A stretch of 64,000 bases of DNA from Candidatus Woesearchaeota archaeon (GTDB lineage: Archaea > Nanoarchaeota > Nanoarchaeia > Woesearchaeales > JAGVZT01). Within the stretch, counting starts at the first letter, position 1. Each line of letters begins with the position of its first letter. The notes under the pieces are model-generated. The model was not told the DNA's origin. It ran no database searches and saw only the letters and a list, made by a program, of their open reading frames with translations. The position numbers and the translations under genes are program-made. The stretch spans positions 104,960 to 168,959 of the forward strand of contig JAFCGF010000007.1 of the NCBI GenBank assembly GCA_017608295.1. Direction: 5' to 3'. Of the stretch, positions 34,655 to 41,668 are shown in pieces.

Positions 34655-35341
34655 CTAGTTCTTTTTTTCTGAGCGCTTCTTGACCTTGGCCATATCCTTG
34701 TCTATGCGGACCTGCTCTTTCTCGATGCGCTCCTGCAGGCGCGAGATGACCTCGGCGTTGTCCTTCATCTCCTTTTGCAGTGCCTTCAGGTCAGCCGAAA
34801 GCCCGTCCGCATCCTGGAGCTCCTGCTTTGCCTTAGACTCCAACTCTTTTTCCTTCTCGAGAGTCTTCTTGAGCTCCTTGACATCACCGTCCATCTCTGT
34901 TATCTCTCTCGTGACAGTTTTGACAATCACCTTCTCCCCTGCCGGCAGGGTGCTCTCCATCTTGACGAGCTCTCCCTTGAGCTTCTCGTCCGTCTTGAGC
35001 GTGGAATCAAGCTGAGATATTTTCTCCGATAGCTCCTTCTGGTGCTCTTCGAAGACAGACTTCATCAGGAACTTGCTGTCAAAGCCCTCCATCTGGGTAT
35101 CTATCTGCTGCATATATTCAAAGAACTCGTACATGTTCACAAAGCCGTCCACCTTGGCGTTCAGCTCTGACAGCTGCTCTGCGTGGTCGTTCATCGCGCG
35201 CTTTATCTGCAGAATGTCCTCGCGGACGCGAGCAAATGATTCCTCAAGGGCGCGGTTCAGGCTCGCTTTCCTGCGCTCCACCCGCGGTCCATCTACCTCG
35301 GGGAACGGCTTCCTTAATCCAGAGTCCTCGCCCTCAGCCAT
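34655..35341 (-). CDS. Cytoplasmic coiled-coil protein with LEESFxRVR motif
   Basis: ATG 35341 has GGAGG 10 bases upstream; a TTG at 35362 would begin inside that site. The 228-residue soluble protein opens with KPFPEV and the motif LEESFARVREDILQIK at about residue 30, as in the 11427-12332 product, followed by continuous heptads and a basic end. It converges on the giant surface gene, whose stop is 2 bases away. It probably belongs to the coiled-coil set accompanying the envelope proteins. Confidence 0.8.
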   Translation of the reverse strand: MAEGEDSGLRKPFPEVDGPRVERRKASLNRALEESFARVREDILQIKRAMNDHAEQLSELNAKVDGFVNMYEFFEYMQQIDTQMEGFDSKFLMKSVFEEHQKELSEKISQLDSTLKTDEKLKGELVKMESTLPAGEKVIVKTVTREITEMDGDVKELKKTLEKEKELESKAKQELQDADGLSADLKALQKEMKDNAEVISRLQERIEKEQVRIDKDMAKVKKRSEKKN

Positions 35342-35379
35342 GCAGAATGTGCCTCCAGGCAAGAGGCGTGCATCAGCCC

Positions 35380-35388
35380 ATATAAATC
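35380..35388 (-). promoter_or_regulatory. TATA box for the 35341 coiled-coil gene
   Basis: Minus-strand ATTTATATG follows an A-rich BRE-like GAAAAG, about 40 bases before the ATG. Confidence 0.55.
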
Positions 35389-35453
35389 TTTTCTTCCTGC
35401 CTCACACCAGAAGGGAAATATTTAATAAGATATACCTATTCCAACAGCTATGA

Positions 35454-35502
35454 TTCAATCAATATTTGGGAATATAACAATACTTAAATATGGATTGATG
35501 AA
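35454..35502. promoter_or_regulatory. Imperfect inverted repeat in the 35342-35631 spacer
   Basis: Left arm TTCAATCAATATTT (35454-35467) pairs imperfectly with AAATATGGATTGATGAA (35486-35502). It is AT-rich and lies 130 bases before the winged-helix gene. It could be an operator. The rest of this spacer shows no gene. Confidence 0.4.
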
Positions 35503-35631
35503 CCGTAATGCAACGCACGCGCATGATTTTTCGAGCCTTGCACAGGGCCTTTCAGGAGGGCGCGGCGAGTTATGAACCTTATTGTCCTAGATAGGGTAAT
35601 AATCAGCTAGAGAGACACAAGAGGGAAATGG

Positions 35632-35904
35632 ATGGCAAGTAGCAAAGAAATCTTCAATGTATTTTTCAGGGAAAAACCGGCACTGATGCTTCTCGGGCTT
35701 CGCAATCCGAAGGGTGAGGTCTACGCCTCATCGCTTGCCAAGGAGATTGACTGCACCTATTCCCATGTCGTGAAAATCATCCAGGAAATGAACAAGGCCG
35801 GTCTCGTCACATTCAAGAAGATGGGCCGCCTAAAGCTGCTCACGCTCACCGCGAAGGGCTCAAAGGTCGCCGACCACATCGACTCCATCAAGGACACGCT
35901 CTAA
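35632..35904 (+). CDS. Winged-helix DNA-binding protein
   Basis: The 90-residue protein is one winged helix: KPALMLLGLRNP, YASSLAKEIDCTYSHVVKIIQ (in part), MNKAGLVTFKKMGR, LKLLTLTAKGSKVA. This is the standard MarR-like pattern of small archaeal regulators. It stands alone, with a terminator behind it, and precedes the radical-SAM operon, which has its own promoter. Confidence 0.8.
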   Translation: MASSKEIFNVFFREKPALMLLGLRNPKGEVYASSLAKEIDCTYSHVVKIIQEMNKAGLVTFKKMGRLKLLTLTAKGSKVADHIDSIKDTL

Positions 35905-35925
35905 ACACAAATCTCGGTGTTTTTT
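35904..35925 (+). terminator. Short hairpin plus T-run after the winged-helix gene
   Basis: AACAC-8-GTGTT is followed directly by TTTTT. Confidence 0.45.
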
Positions 35926-35943
35926 ACTAACTAAAAGTAGTAA

Positions 35944-35953
35944 CATTTATAAA
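35944..35953 (+). promoter_or_regulatory. TATA box of the radical-SAM operon
   Basis: CATTTATAAA ends 25 bases before ATG 35979, predicting a leaderless transcript. Confidence 0.65.
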
Positions 35954-35978
35954 GAATCATTCTAATTATACATGTAAT

Positions 35979-37094
35979 ATGTCCAAGAAGGGATTTATGA
36001 GTCTGAGTGATGAAGAACTGAGTCTATTGGAGAGGTCAATACAGGTGATTGAACTCCAGAACGGCTGCCCTAATCAGTGCATCGTATGTGGACATGACGC
36101 TCCTCCACTCAGAAGACACCTGGCAATTGATGATTACCTCACTCTTTCCGAAAGTATCGAAGAAGTGCGGGAAACGCGCGGTATAGAGTTACTCAAAGAT
36201 TCTTACATCTACCCCTTTTTAGGATCAGATCCTGTGTTCTACCCTTGGCTCCCAAAGGTAGTATCGGATATTAACAAACGCCACTTCAGAGACGTCATTC
36301 TCAACACCGCTGGATGGACACCAAAGAATACTCGAGTGCAACGAAACATGGAAGAGATTGTTGAGGTGAGTTCAGATCACCAGGTCTCAATGGGCTTCAG
36401 CATCAAGGCTGTCTCCGCCCTGGCAATGCAGGATTGGGACAAATGGCTACAAAGAGAACTAGGAACCCTTGACAATAAGATTATATTGAAGAATACCAAC
36501 GAACTCGAGGAAAAGTTAAGTGACTTTTTTCATACTTCCCGCTTTGCACAGCACATGGTCAGTAATCTAAACACACTCAAGGATATGCCTCTGTATGGTA
36601 GTGTGCAATATACTTCTTCTCAAAAAATACATGAACTTCCAGATAAATACCTCAGGTTTTCCCCGCTCTTCAGCTTCAACTGTGCCTATGCACTCTCTGA
36701 TTGGGTGATTCATAATTCAGATATTGACCATCTCGAGATGCTAGAACCACGATCATTCAGTGGAGTAGGCAGGGCAGTTTCAAAATTGGGTTTCAAGCCA
36801 AATTCGATGACAACCAAAAATATCGAAATAATTAAAGAGGAACTGGATACCTCTGTAAAGGACGACGTACATAACCCTATCAAAAGAAGTGCAATCATAA
36901 ATTCTAATGGGAGCATCAAATTGTATTTAGGTGAGGCGTCCGCGATGGAATCCTCCCTAATTCCCAAGGAATACTTTGAGGCGAGAGCAAGACATTATGC
37001 CCAGAAGCCAATGTTCAGGGATAAACAAAGAATATACGAGATGCTCTCAAATTTGCAGGGGCGAAACCTGCTCAGCGGTGATGCCGATGGCTGA
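35979..37094 (+). CDS. Radical SAM protein 1
   Basis: The 371-residue protein has Cys30-x3-Cys34-x2-Cys37 (NGCPNQCIVCGHDAP), the classic iron-sulfur motif of radical SAM enzymes, placed near the N-terminus as usual. Downstream strands fit a partial TIM barrel (DVILNTAGW, VSMGFSIKA). The substrate is unknown. It is clearly homologous over its whole length to the third gene of this operon (MS-x-GFM-x-LS start, GIELL, YP-F-SDP, G-GWTP, AMADWD-like). Base composition looks more AT-rich than flanking genes, hinting at acquisition. The N-terminal YITLS-like segment after the cluster is not a known subfamily marker to me. Confidence 0.8.
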   Translation: MSKKGFMSLSDEELSLLERSIQVIELQNGCPNQCIVCGHDAPPLRRHLAIDDYLTLSESIEEVRETRGIELLKDSYIYPFLGSDPVFYPWLPKVVSDINKRHFRDVILNTAGWTPKNTRVQRNMEEIVEVSSDHQVSMGFSIKAVSALAMQDWDKWLQRELGTLDNKIILKNTNELEEKLSDFFHTSRFAQHMVSNLNTLKDMPLYGSVQYTSSQKIHELPDKYLRFSPLFSFNCAYALSDWVIHNSDIDHLEMLEPRSFSGVGRAVSKLGFKPNSMTTKNIEIIKEELDTSVKDDVHNPIKRSAIINSNGSIKLYLGEASAMESSLIPKEYFEARARHYAQKPMFRDKQRIYEMLSNLQGRNLLSGDADG

Positions 37095-37893
37095 CAAAGC
37101 ACTGACTGACGCGAGGTATGATGTAATCATATTCAAGGAGCTGGAAGAAGGCACACCGCTCTATCTCTCCGACGATCCCTATTACGCGACGAGAAGCAAA
37201 AGCGAGGGAGAGGCTGATTTAGAGCGCCTGGCAAACTCCCCTATCAAAGAAGAGGGAGGCTGGTTCTTTTCCCATTATGATGAAGAGTGGTACAACCTCA
37301 GGACAAGCTCCCAAGTCGTAGCCGGGGAAGAGGGAGACGAGCATGGCATAGAGGCCACACTCCTCGCAATCTCAGCCCAGGAAGCGGGACACAAGGTCAC
37401 CTTGTACCATATCCATCCGCAGTGCGGCATTGACGAATATATTAACGACTTCAAAAGGCATCTGGCAAAACCAAAGGTCAAGCAGTTCATGCGCGAACGA
37501 GATATTTCGGAGCAGGAGAGCAGAAGGTTATGCAAGGCCCAGAGCGCTTTCATGGTAGCCATGCCATCTGAAGCTGACCTAGATAGTTTTGCTTACTACA
37601 TGAACCTGACTGGCACAAGCTGCGAGCTTGATTTCAAGATTATCTCACCATTGGGTGTCACCACAGTATTTGTGAATCCCTGGCATCCAGAGCTCCGTAA
37701 GGCCATTGATTCATTCGTGGATTTTGCCAAGAGGCAGCTCTACCTCCCATGGAAAGGAGGAGAATCAGTGCTCAAAATAATGGACGAAGATACCGGAGAG
37801 AATCCCTTAGGGATAAGCATCTCCATCATGGATGCCATCGCGGTTGATATTGACATCTTTCCTGATTACACACCAGGTGAGAGCGATGAGTGA
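37087..37893 (+). CDS. Putative JAMM/MPN-like metalloprotein between two radical SAM genes
   Basis: The start is ATG 37087 (GGTGAT upstream) or 37081; either overlaps the previous gene. In the 268-residue product, residues 107-111 read Y-H-I-H-P and residues 160-164 P-S-E-A-D, followed by a strand (FKIISPLGVTTVFV). HxHP with SxxD and an upstream acidic helix (DEHGIEATLLAI) is the JAMM metal site of MPN-domain peptidases. Here, however, the two halves are about 50 residues apart, not the usual 7-10, because of a helical insert (FKRHLAKPKVKQFMRER). If correct, it would cleave a peptide or isopeptide bond. The assignment is tentative. Confidence 0.6.
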   Translation: MADKALTDARYDVIIFKELEEGTPLYLSDDPYYATRSKSEGEADLERLANSPIKEEGGWFFSHYDEEWYNLRTSSQVVAGEEGDEHGIEATLLAISAQEAGHKVTLYHIHPQCGIDEYINDFKRHLAKPKVKQFMRERDISEQESRRLCKAQSAFMVAMPSEADLDSFAYYMNLTGTSCELDFKIISPLGVTTVFVNPWHPELRKAIDSFVDFAKRQLYLPWKGGESVLKIMDEDTGENPLGISISIMDAIAVDIDIFPDYTPGESDE

Positions 37894-38986
37894 GGGGTTC
37901 ATGGCTCTTAGCGAGAAGGAACTGAGCCTGCTTGAGAAAAGCATCGAGATGATTGACCTTCAAGAAGGATGCCCAAATCAGTGCATCACCTGTGGAGTGG
38001 ACGCCCCCCAGCTTCGCAGCAAAATGTCCTTCGAAGACTACATGACTCTGTCCGACAGTATAGAGCAGGTTCTTGAGGTGCACGGTATAGAGCTTCTGGG
38101 CAATAAAGTCTATCCTTTCAGAGCATCAGATCCTGCGTACCATCCTCGAATAGCAGATGTGGTGCAGGACCTCCACGACAGACATCAACAGATGGTCCTC
38201 CTCACGACAGGAGGATGGACTCCGGGTAACAATCACATGCAGGACCAGATGGAACTGCTCAATAACAGACACAAGAACGATGTAGTGAGTATGACCTATA
38301 GTGTCAAGACAGTCGGTAATTTGGCAATGGCAGACTGGGACAGGTGGGTATTGGAGCAACTTGGAACTCTAGAGCCGGAAGTGGTCCTTGAGAACAACAG
38401 TCTTCTTCAAGAGAGACTCGAGGATTTCTTCAACTCTTCAAGACATGTAAAGAGAACAGCTTCCAATCTCACTACAATCAGAGACCTGACACAAACTCAC
38501 GACCTGCAATTCATTAACCCAGAAGACCACTCTTCTGCTCAGTTTTCCCCATACTCGCTTCTGTTTAGCAAGACCTGTGTAGAGGCAATGTATGACTGGG
38601 TAGTTGATCATAGTGACATTGGTGATGCTTCAGAGAAGGGTTTTAGGAACTTCCGTGGGATTGGCAGAGCTATCTCCTATTTAGGGATGAAACCACACCT
38701 GTCTGTCGTTGGTATCCAGGACTATATCGAAGAGGGTCTCGATCCCTCCCAACCCAATCAGTTTGGTGCTGATTACCAGGAACTGAGATTCGGAACGCAT
38801 ACCGCAATTAACTACAACGGAACAATCCAAATATTCACAGCAGATCCCAGTATGCTCTCGTCCAGGATACTGCCAAAAGAATTCTTCACAGCACGGGCAG
38901 CGTATGCCTCCCGGCAGGGTAATAACGAAGAGTGGGAATACTGGAAGACGATGGAAGGGCTCCAGGGCAAGAATCTGCTTGAATAG
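37886..38986 (+). CDS. Radical SAM protein 2
   Basis: ATG 37886 follows AGGTGA and overlaps the preceding gene by 8 bases. The 366-residue product has Cys29-x3-Cys33-x2-Cys36 (EGCPNQCITCGVDAP). It aligns with radical SAM 1 throughout: GIELLGNKVYPFRASDP, LLTTGGWTPGN, SVKTVGNLAMADWDRW (in part), GIGRAISYLGMKP, and an end motif P-K-E-F/Y-F-x-A-R-A. Two full-length paralogues flanking a possible peptidase suggest a heterodimer or two steps acting on the same molecule. Confidence 0.8.
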   Translation: MSEGFMALSEKELSLLEKSIEMIDLQEGCPNQCITCGVDAPQLRSKMSFEDYMTLSDSIEQVLEVHGIELLGNKVYPFRASDPAYHPRIADVVQDLHDRHQQMVLLTTGGWTPGNNHMQDQMELLNNRHKNDVVSMTYSVKTVGNLAMADWDRWVLEQLGTLEPEVVLENNSLLQERLEDFFNSSRHVKRTASNLTTIRDLTQTHDLQFINPEDHSSAQFSPYSLLFSKTCVEAMYDWVVDHSDIGDASEKGFRNFRGIGRAISYLGMKPHLSVVGIQDYIEEGLDPSQPNQFGADYQELRFGTHTAINYNGTIQIFTADPSMLSSRILPKEFFTARAAYASRQGNNEEWEYWKTMEGLQGKNLLE

Positions 38987-39322
38987 AACGAGAAAGAAGA
39001 CCACACGCCCTGCCCACGAGATGCCTCCCCCTCCCTCGCGGGCTGGGTTGCCTCTGTGTAGAACAGGGCGGTGACTTCAATTGTGCCTCCATTGTTGGGT
39101 TTCTTTCGTTGGGGTGATAGAGATACAAACCAATGAAGGCTAGAAAGTCTTCACCAAAGACGGTGAATGGAATTGATTATTAGTTTTGATACACCTCTTA
39201 CTCTTACGTTTTCTCTTGCTCTTTCCCGGATTAGGCGAGGGAGTAAAAAAAGAAAAAAAAGGGCGGGTCCCGACAGACCCGCTCCTATCGCCTCATTTTC
39301 CCAGGTTCCCGAACGTTACGAT
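38987..39322 (-). terminator. Intergenic region with strong terminator after ftsZ
   Basis: The hairpin GCGGGTC-6-GACCCGC (39263-39282) is followed on the minus strand by a run of T's (39244-39260), directly behind the ftsZ stop. The rest of the region (38987-39243) shows only a small TTCACC-6-GGTGAA hairpin and no credible gene. Confidence 0.75.
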
Positions 39323-40396
39323 TCAGCGGACGATTTCTATTCCTAGTTCGTCGCTGATCTCGGTCCGTGAATATGCAGGTTCCGCGTACTCAACCTTTCC
39401 GAGGATCCACGGGCTGTTCACACCGGTGATGATGGTCATCACGGTGAGCGTGCCCTTCAGCGCATCATCGACTCGTGCGCCCCAGATGACATTCGCATCA
39501 TCATCAAGGCTCTCGGTCACTAATTCGCCGATGCGATTGACCTCGTCCAGGGTCATGTCAGGCCCGCCGCTGATGTGCAGCAGCGCTCCTGTCGCCCCAG
39601 TATAGCTTATGTCGAGCAGCGGGTTCTCCAGTGCTCCTCGCACTGCCTCTTCCACTCTGTTGCTCGTGTTGCTGCTTCCTACTCCTATTGCAGCCACACC
39701 GCCGTTGGTCATGATGGCCTTGACGTCAGCATAGTCAAGGTTCACGAGGCTCGGCACAGCAATGGTTTCGACAATGCCCTTGATCATCGTGCTAATCAGC
39801 TCATTCGCAACCGCGAAGGCCTGCTTGATTGGCAGGTTTCCTGCGATTGATACAAGCCGGTTGTTGTCAATGACAATAACGGTGTCGCACACCTGTCTCA
39901 GCTGCTGCAGGCCGAACTCAGCCTTGTCCACACGCGCGCGCTCAATCTTGAACGGCATCGTGACAGTTCCGAGAACTATTGCTCCTGCCTCCTTTGCGAC
40001 TTTCGCCACAACAGGTGCAGCTCCAGTACCAGTGCCGCCTCCCATACCAGCGCACACCAGAACAAGATCAGACTCGCGCAGAGATTCTTTGATCTCCTGA
40101 ATAGCCTCTTTTGCAGCTTCAGCGCCCTTTTCGGGGAAGCCACCACACCCGAGACCACGGGTAAGCTCTTTTCCCATCAGGAACTTCCTGTCCGCCTCAG
40201 TGACTGTGAGATGTTGCAGGTCTGTGTTGCAGGCGACAATCTCAGCGCCCTGGATCCCCTTTCGGTAGAGCCAGTCCACCATGTTGTTTCCTGCACCGCC
40301 AACACCAATGACCTTGATATTGGCCTGGCCTATGGCAAAGTTGTGCAAGTTTGCCGTGTCTATGCTTTGCGTTGCTGCTTCCTTTCTGTAGTCCAT
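39323..40396 (-). CDS. ftsZ: Cell-division GTPase FtsZ
   Basis: The 357-residue protein has all FtsZ landmarks: the G-box [19 protein letters not shown], the tubulin signature [16 protein letters not shown] after IVID, and the T7-loop region NLDYADV. FtsZ polymerises with GTP at mid-cell to form the division ring. It lacks a long C-terminal linker; the end ([14 protein letters not shown]) is short and could be the partner-binding tail. It is monocistronic, with its own terminator and a leader of about 110 bases. Archaeal type (FtsZ1 or FtsZ2) not resolved by eye. Confidence 0.97.
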   Translation of the reverse strand: MDYRKEAATQSIDTANLHNFAIGQANIKVIGVGGAGNNMVDWLYRKGIQGAEIVACNTDLQHLTVTEADRKFLMGKELTRGLGCGGFPEKGAEAAKEAIQEIKESLRESDLVLVCAGMGGGTGTGAAPVVAKVAKEAGAIVLGTVTMPFKIERARVDKAEFGLQQLRQVCDTVIVIDNNRLVSIAGNLPIKQAFAVANELISTMIKGIVETIAVPSLVNLDYADVKAIMTNGGVAAIGVGSSNTSNRVEEAVRGALENPLLDISYTGATGALLHISGGPDMTLDEVNRIGELVTESLDDDANVIWGARVDDALKGTLTVMTIITGVNSPWILGKVEYAEPAYSRTEISDELGIEIVR

Positions 40397-40536
40397 CTTT
40401 GTTTACTCCCCCACTTCGGTCCTGGGTTGCCCGTTGCTATCAGCTGGGTCGAGGGCTTTTCTCCCCCCCAACATACATATTACGAAGCATGTTTTGAAAA
40501 CGAGATATTGCAGTGTAGAGGTTAATCTACCACAAT

Positions 40537-40547
40537 GTATTTATACC
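40537..40547. promoter_or_regulatory. Near-symmetrical TATA box between ftsZ and dphB
   Basis: GTATTTATACC can serve ftsZ (minus strand, leader about 110 bases), a plus-strand transcript starting near 40568, or both. Confidence 0.5.
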
Positions 40548-40567
40548 TCCCTTTCCCATACTTCTTC

Positions 40568-40705
40568 TTAGAACACGCCTAAAATCTTGCGCCAACAAGA
40601 TTGCTGGTGGAAACGTTCAACTACCAAACGTCAAATGTTTTGAGCATAAATGTTGTAACCAGGCCGCCAAACCTGTTACGGTTACACACTTATTCTGCTC
40701 TTTTT
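40568..40705 (+). ncRNA. Possible structured RNA between ftsZ and dphB
   Basis: From the TATA at 40537, a plus-strand transcript would contain AATCTTG-6-CAAGATT (40583-40602) and a TGTAACC/GGTTACA stem (40654-40686), and reach CTCTTTTT at 40698-40705. No coding frame fits. The family is not recognised; it may instead be the far upstream region of dphB. Confidence 0.3.
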
Positions 40706-40739
40706 AAGGACTTAGAGGTATTTATATTTTACCATTCAC

Positions 40740-40768
40740 GAATATATATATTCCAGTGACTATTTAAA
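40740..40768 (+). promoter_or_regulatory. Promoter region of dphB
   Basis: A perfect 14-bp palindrome GAATATATATATTC (40740-40753) is followed by TATTTAAAG (40761-40769), a TATA candidate about 95 bases before the dphB start. Confidence 0.45.
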
Positions 40769-40861
40769 GGGCTGGAAAGGTTTTTTGCTTCCTTTTGAGG
40801 GCGCAGTACGGAGTTTTTCTCGAGGAGAATATTATTATAGGGCAACTTCTTCCCCCTCAGC

Positions 40862-41632
40862 ATGACGCTGTACATCATTGGCACCGGACTCGGGAATGAG
40901 CGCTGCCTCACACTGGAGGCGCTGGACATCTGCAAGAGCGCAGACCTCATTTATTTTGAGCGCTACACTTCAGTGAATCCTGCTTCCCTTAGCGCTTATG
41001 AAAAGCTCATAGGTAAGAACATTGAGTTCGCGGACCGGAGCGTTGTTGAAGAGCTTGCTGAAGCCACACTTATCCTGCCAGCAAAAGACAAGGAGATTGT
41101 GCTGCTCGTGCCAGGGGATCCCCTGTCAGCGACAACGCACATCGCCCTGCTCACTGAAGCAAAGAAGCACAGCATTCCCGTAAAAGTGCTGCACAACGCA
41201 TCCATACTCACCGCAATCGCAGAGACAGGCCTCTCACTCTACAAGTTCGGCAGAACAGTCACGCTTCCCTTTCCCCGAGAGGGCACGAATATAGACAGCC
41301 CCTATGAGCAGATGGCGCTCAATGCCAGCATAGGCCTGCACACCCTCGTATTACTTGACCTTTCACCAGATGAAGACAGATTCATGACAGTGAAGGAAGC
41401 AATCCAGCTTCTCAAAGAGAGCGAGAACCGCCTAGAAAAGTCAGTCTTCACTGATGACGCCATTATAATCGCTGCTGCTGCGCTGGGAACAGGCAAGCAA
41501 ATTATCGCATCAGGCACCCCTGCTCAGCTGGAGAAACAGAACATAGAGGCATTTCCACGCTGCCTCATCATTCCCGGCACACTGAGCCACCACGAAGAGG
41601 AGTGCCTTGACGTCATCTCGCTGAAAGAATAG
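40862..41632 (+). CDS. dphB: Diphthine synthase (Dph5/DphB)
   Basis: The 256-residue protein matches DphB in length and motifs: MTLYIIGTGLGNE at the start, ADLIYFERYTS, LVPGDPLSATTH, HNASILTAIAETGLSLYKFG, and the end LIIPGTLSHHEEE. It uses S-adenosylmethionine to methylate the modified histidine of elongation factor 2 on the way to diphthamide, a modification restricted to archaea and eukaryotes. This is the firmest taxonomic marker in the window. A TATA box for the next gene directly follows its stop. Confidence 0.96.
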   Translation: MTLYIIGTGLGNERCLTLEALDICKSADLIYFERYTSVNPASLSAYEKLIGKNIEFADRSVVEELAEATLILPAKDKEIVLLVPGDPLSATTHIALLTEAKKHSIPVKVLHNASILTAIAETGLSLYKFGRTVTLPFPREGTNIDSPYEQMALNASIGLHTLVLLDLSPDEDRFMTVKEAIQLLKESENRLEKSVFTDDAIIIAAAALGTGKQIIASGTPAQLEKQNIEAFPRCLIIPGTLSHHEEECLDVISLKE

Positions 41633-41635
41633 TGA

Positions 41636-41645
41636 TATTTAAATA
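41636..41645 (+). promoter_or_regulatory. TATA box for the HerA-like gene at 41669
   Basis: ATATTTAAAT lies about 25-30 bases before ATG 41669, predicting a leaderless transcript. Confidence 0.6.
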
Positions 41646-41668
41646 GGAATTTCTCCTGGAATAGTGAC

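Noticed and set aside
39123..39181. Possible 16-codon precursor peptide after the radical SAM operon
   Set aside because: It has no Cys or core-like residues, overlaps a small hairpin and has no ribosome site.
39186..39605. 139-residue plus-strand frame at the end of ftsZ
   Set aside because: It runs through the ftsZ terminator and is antisense to a conserved gene.
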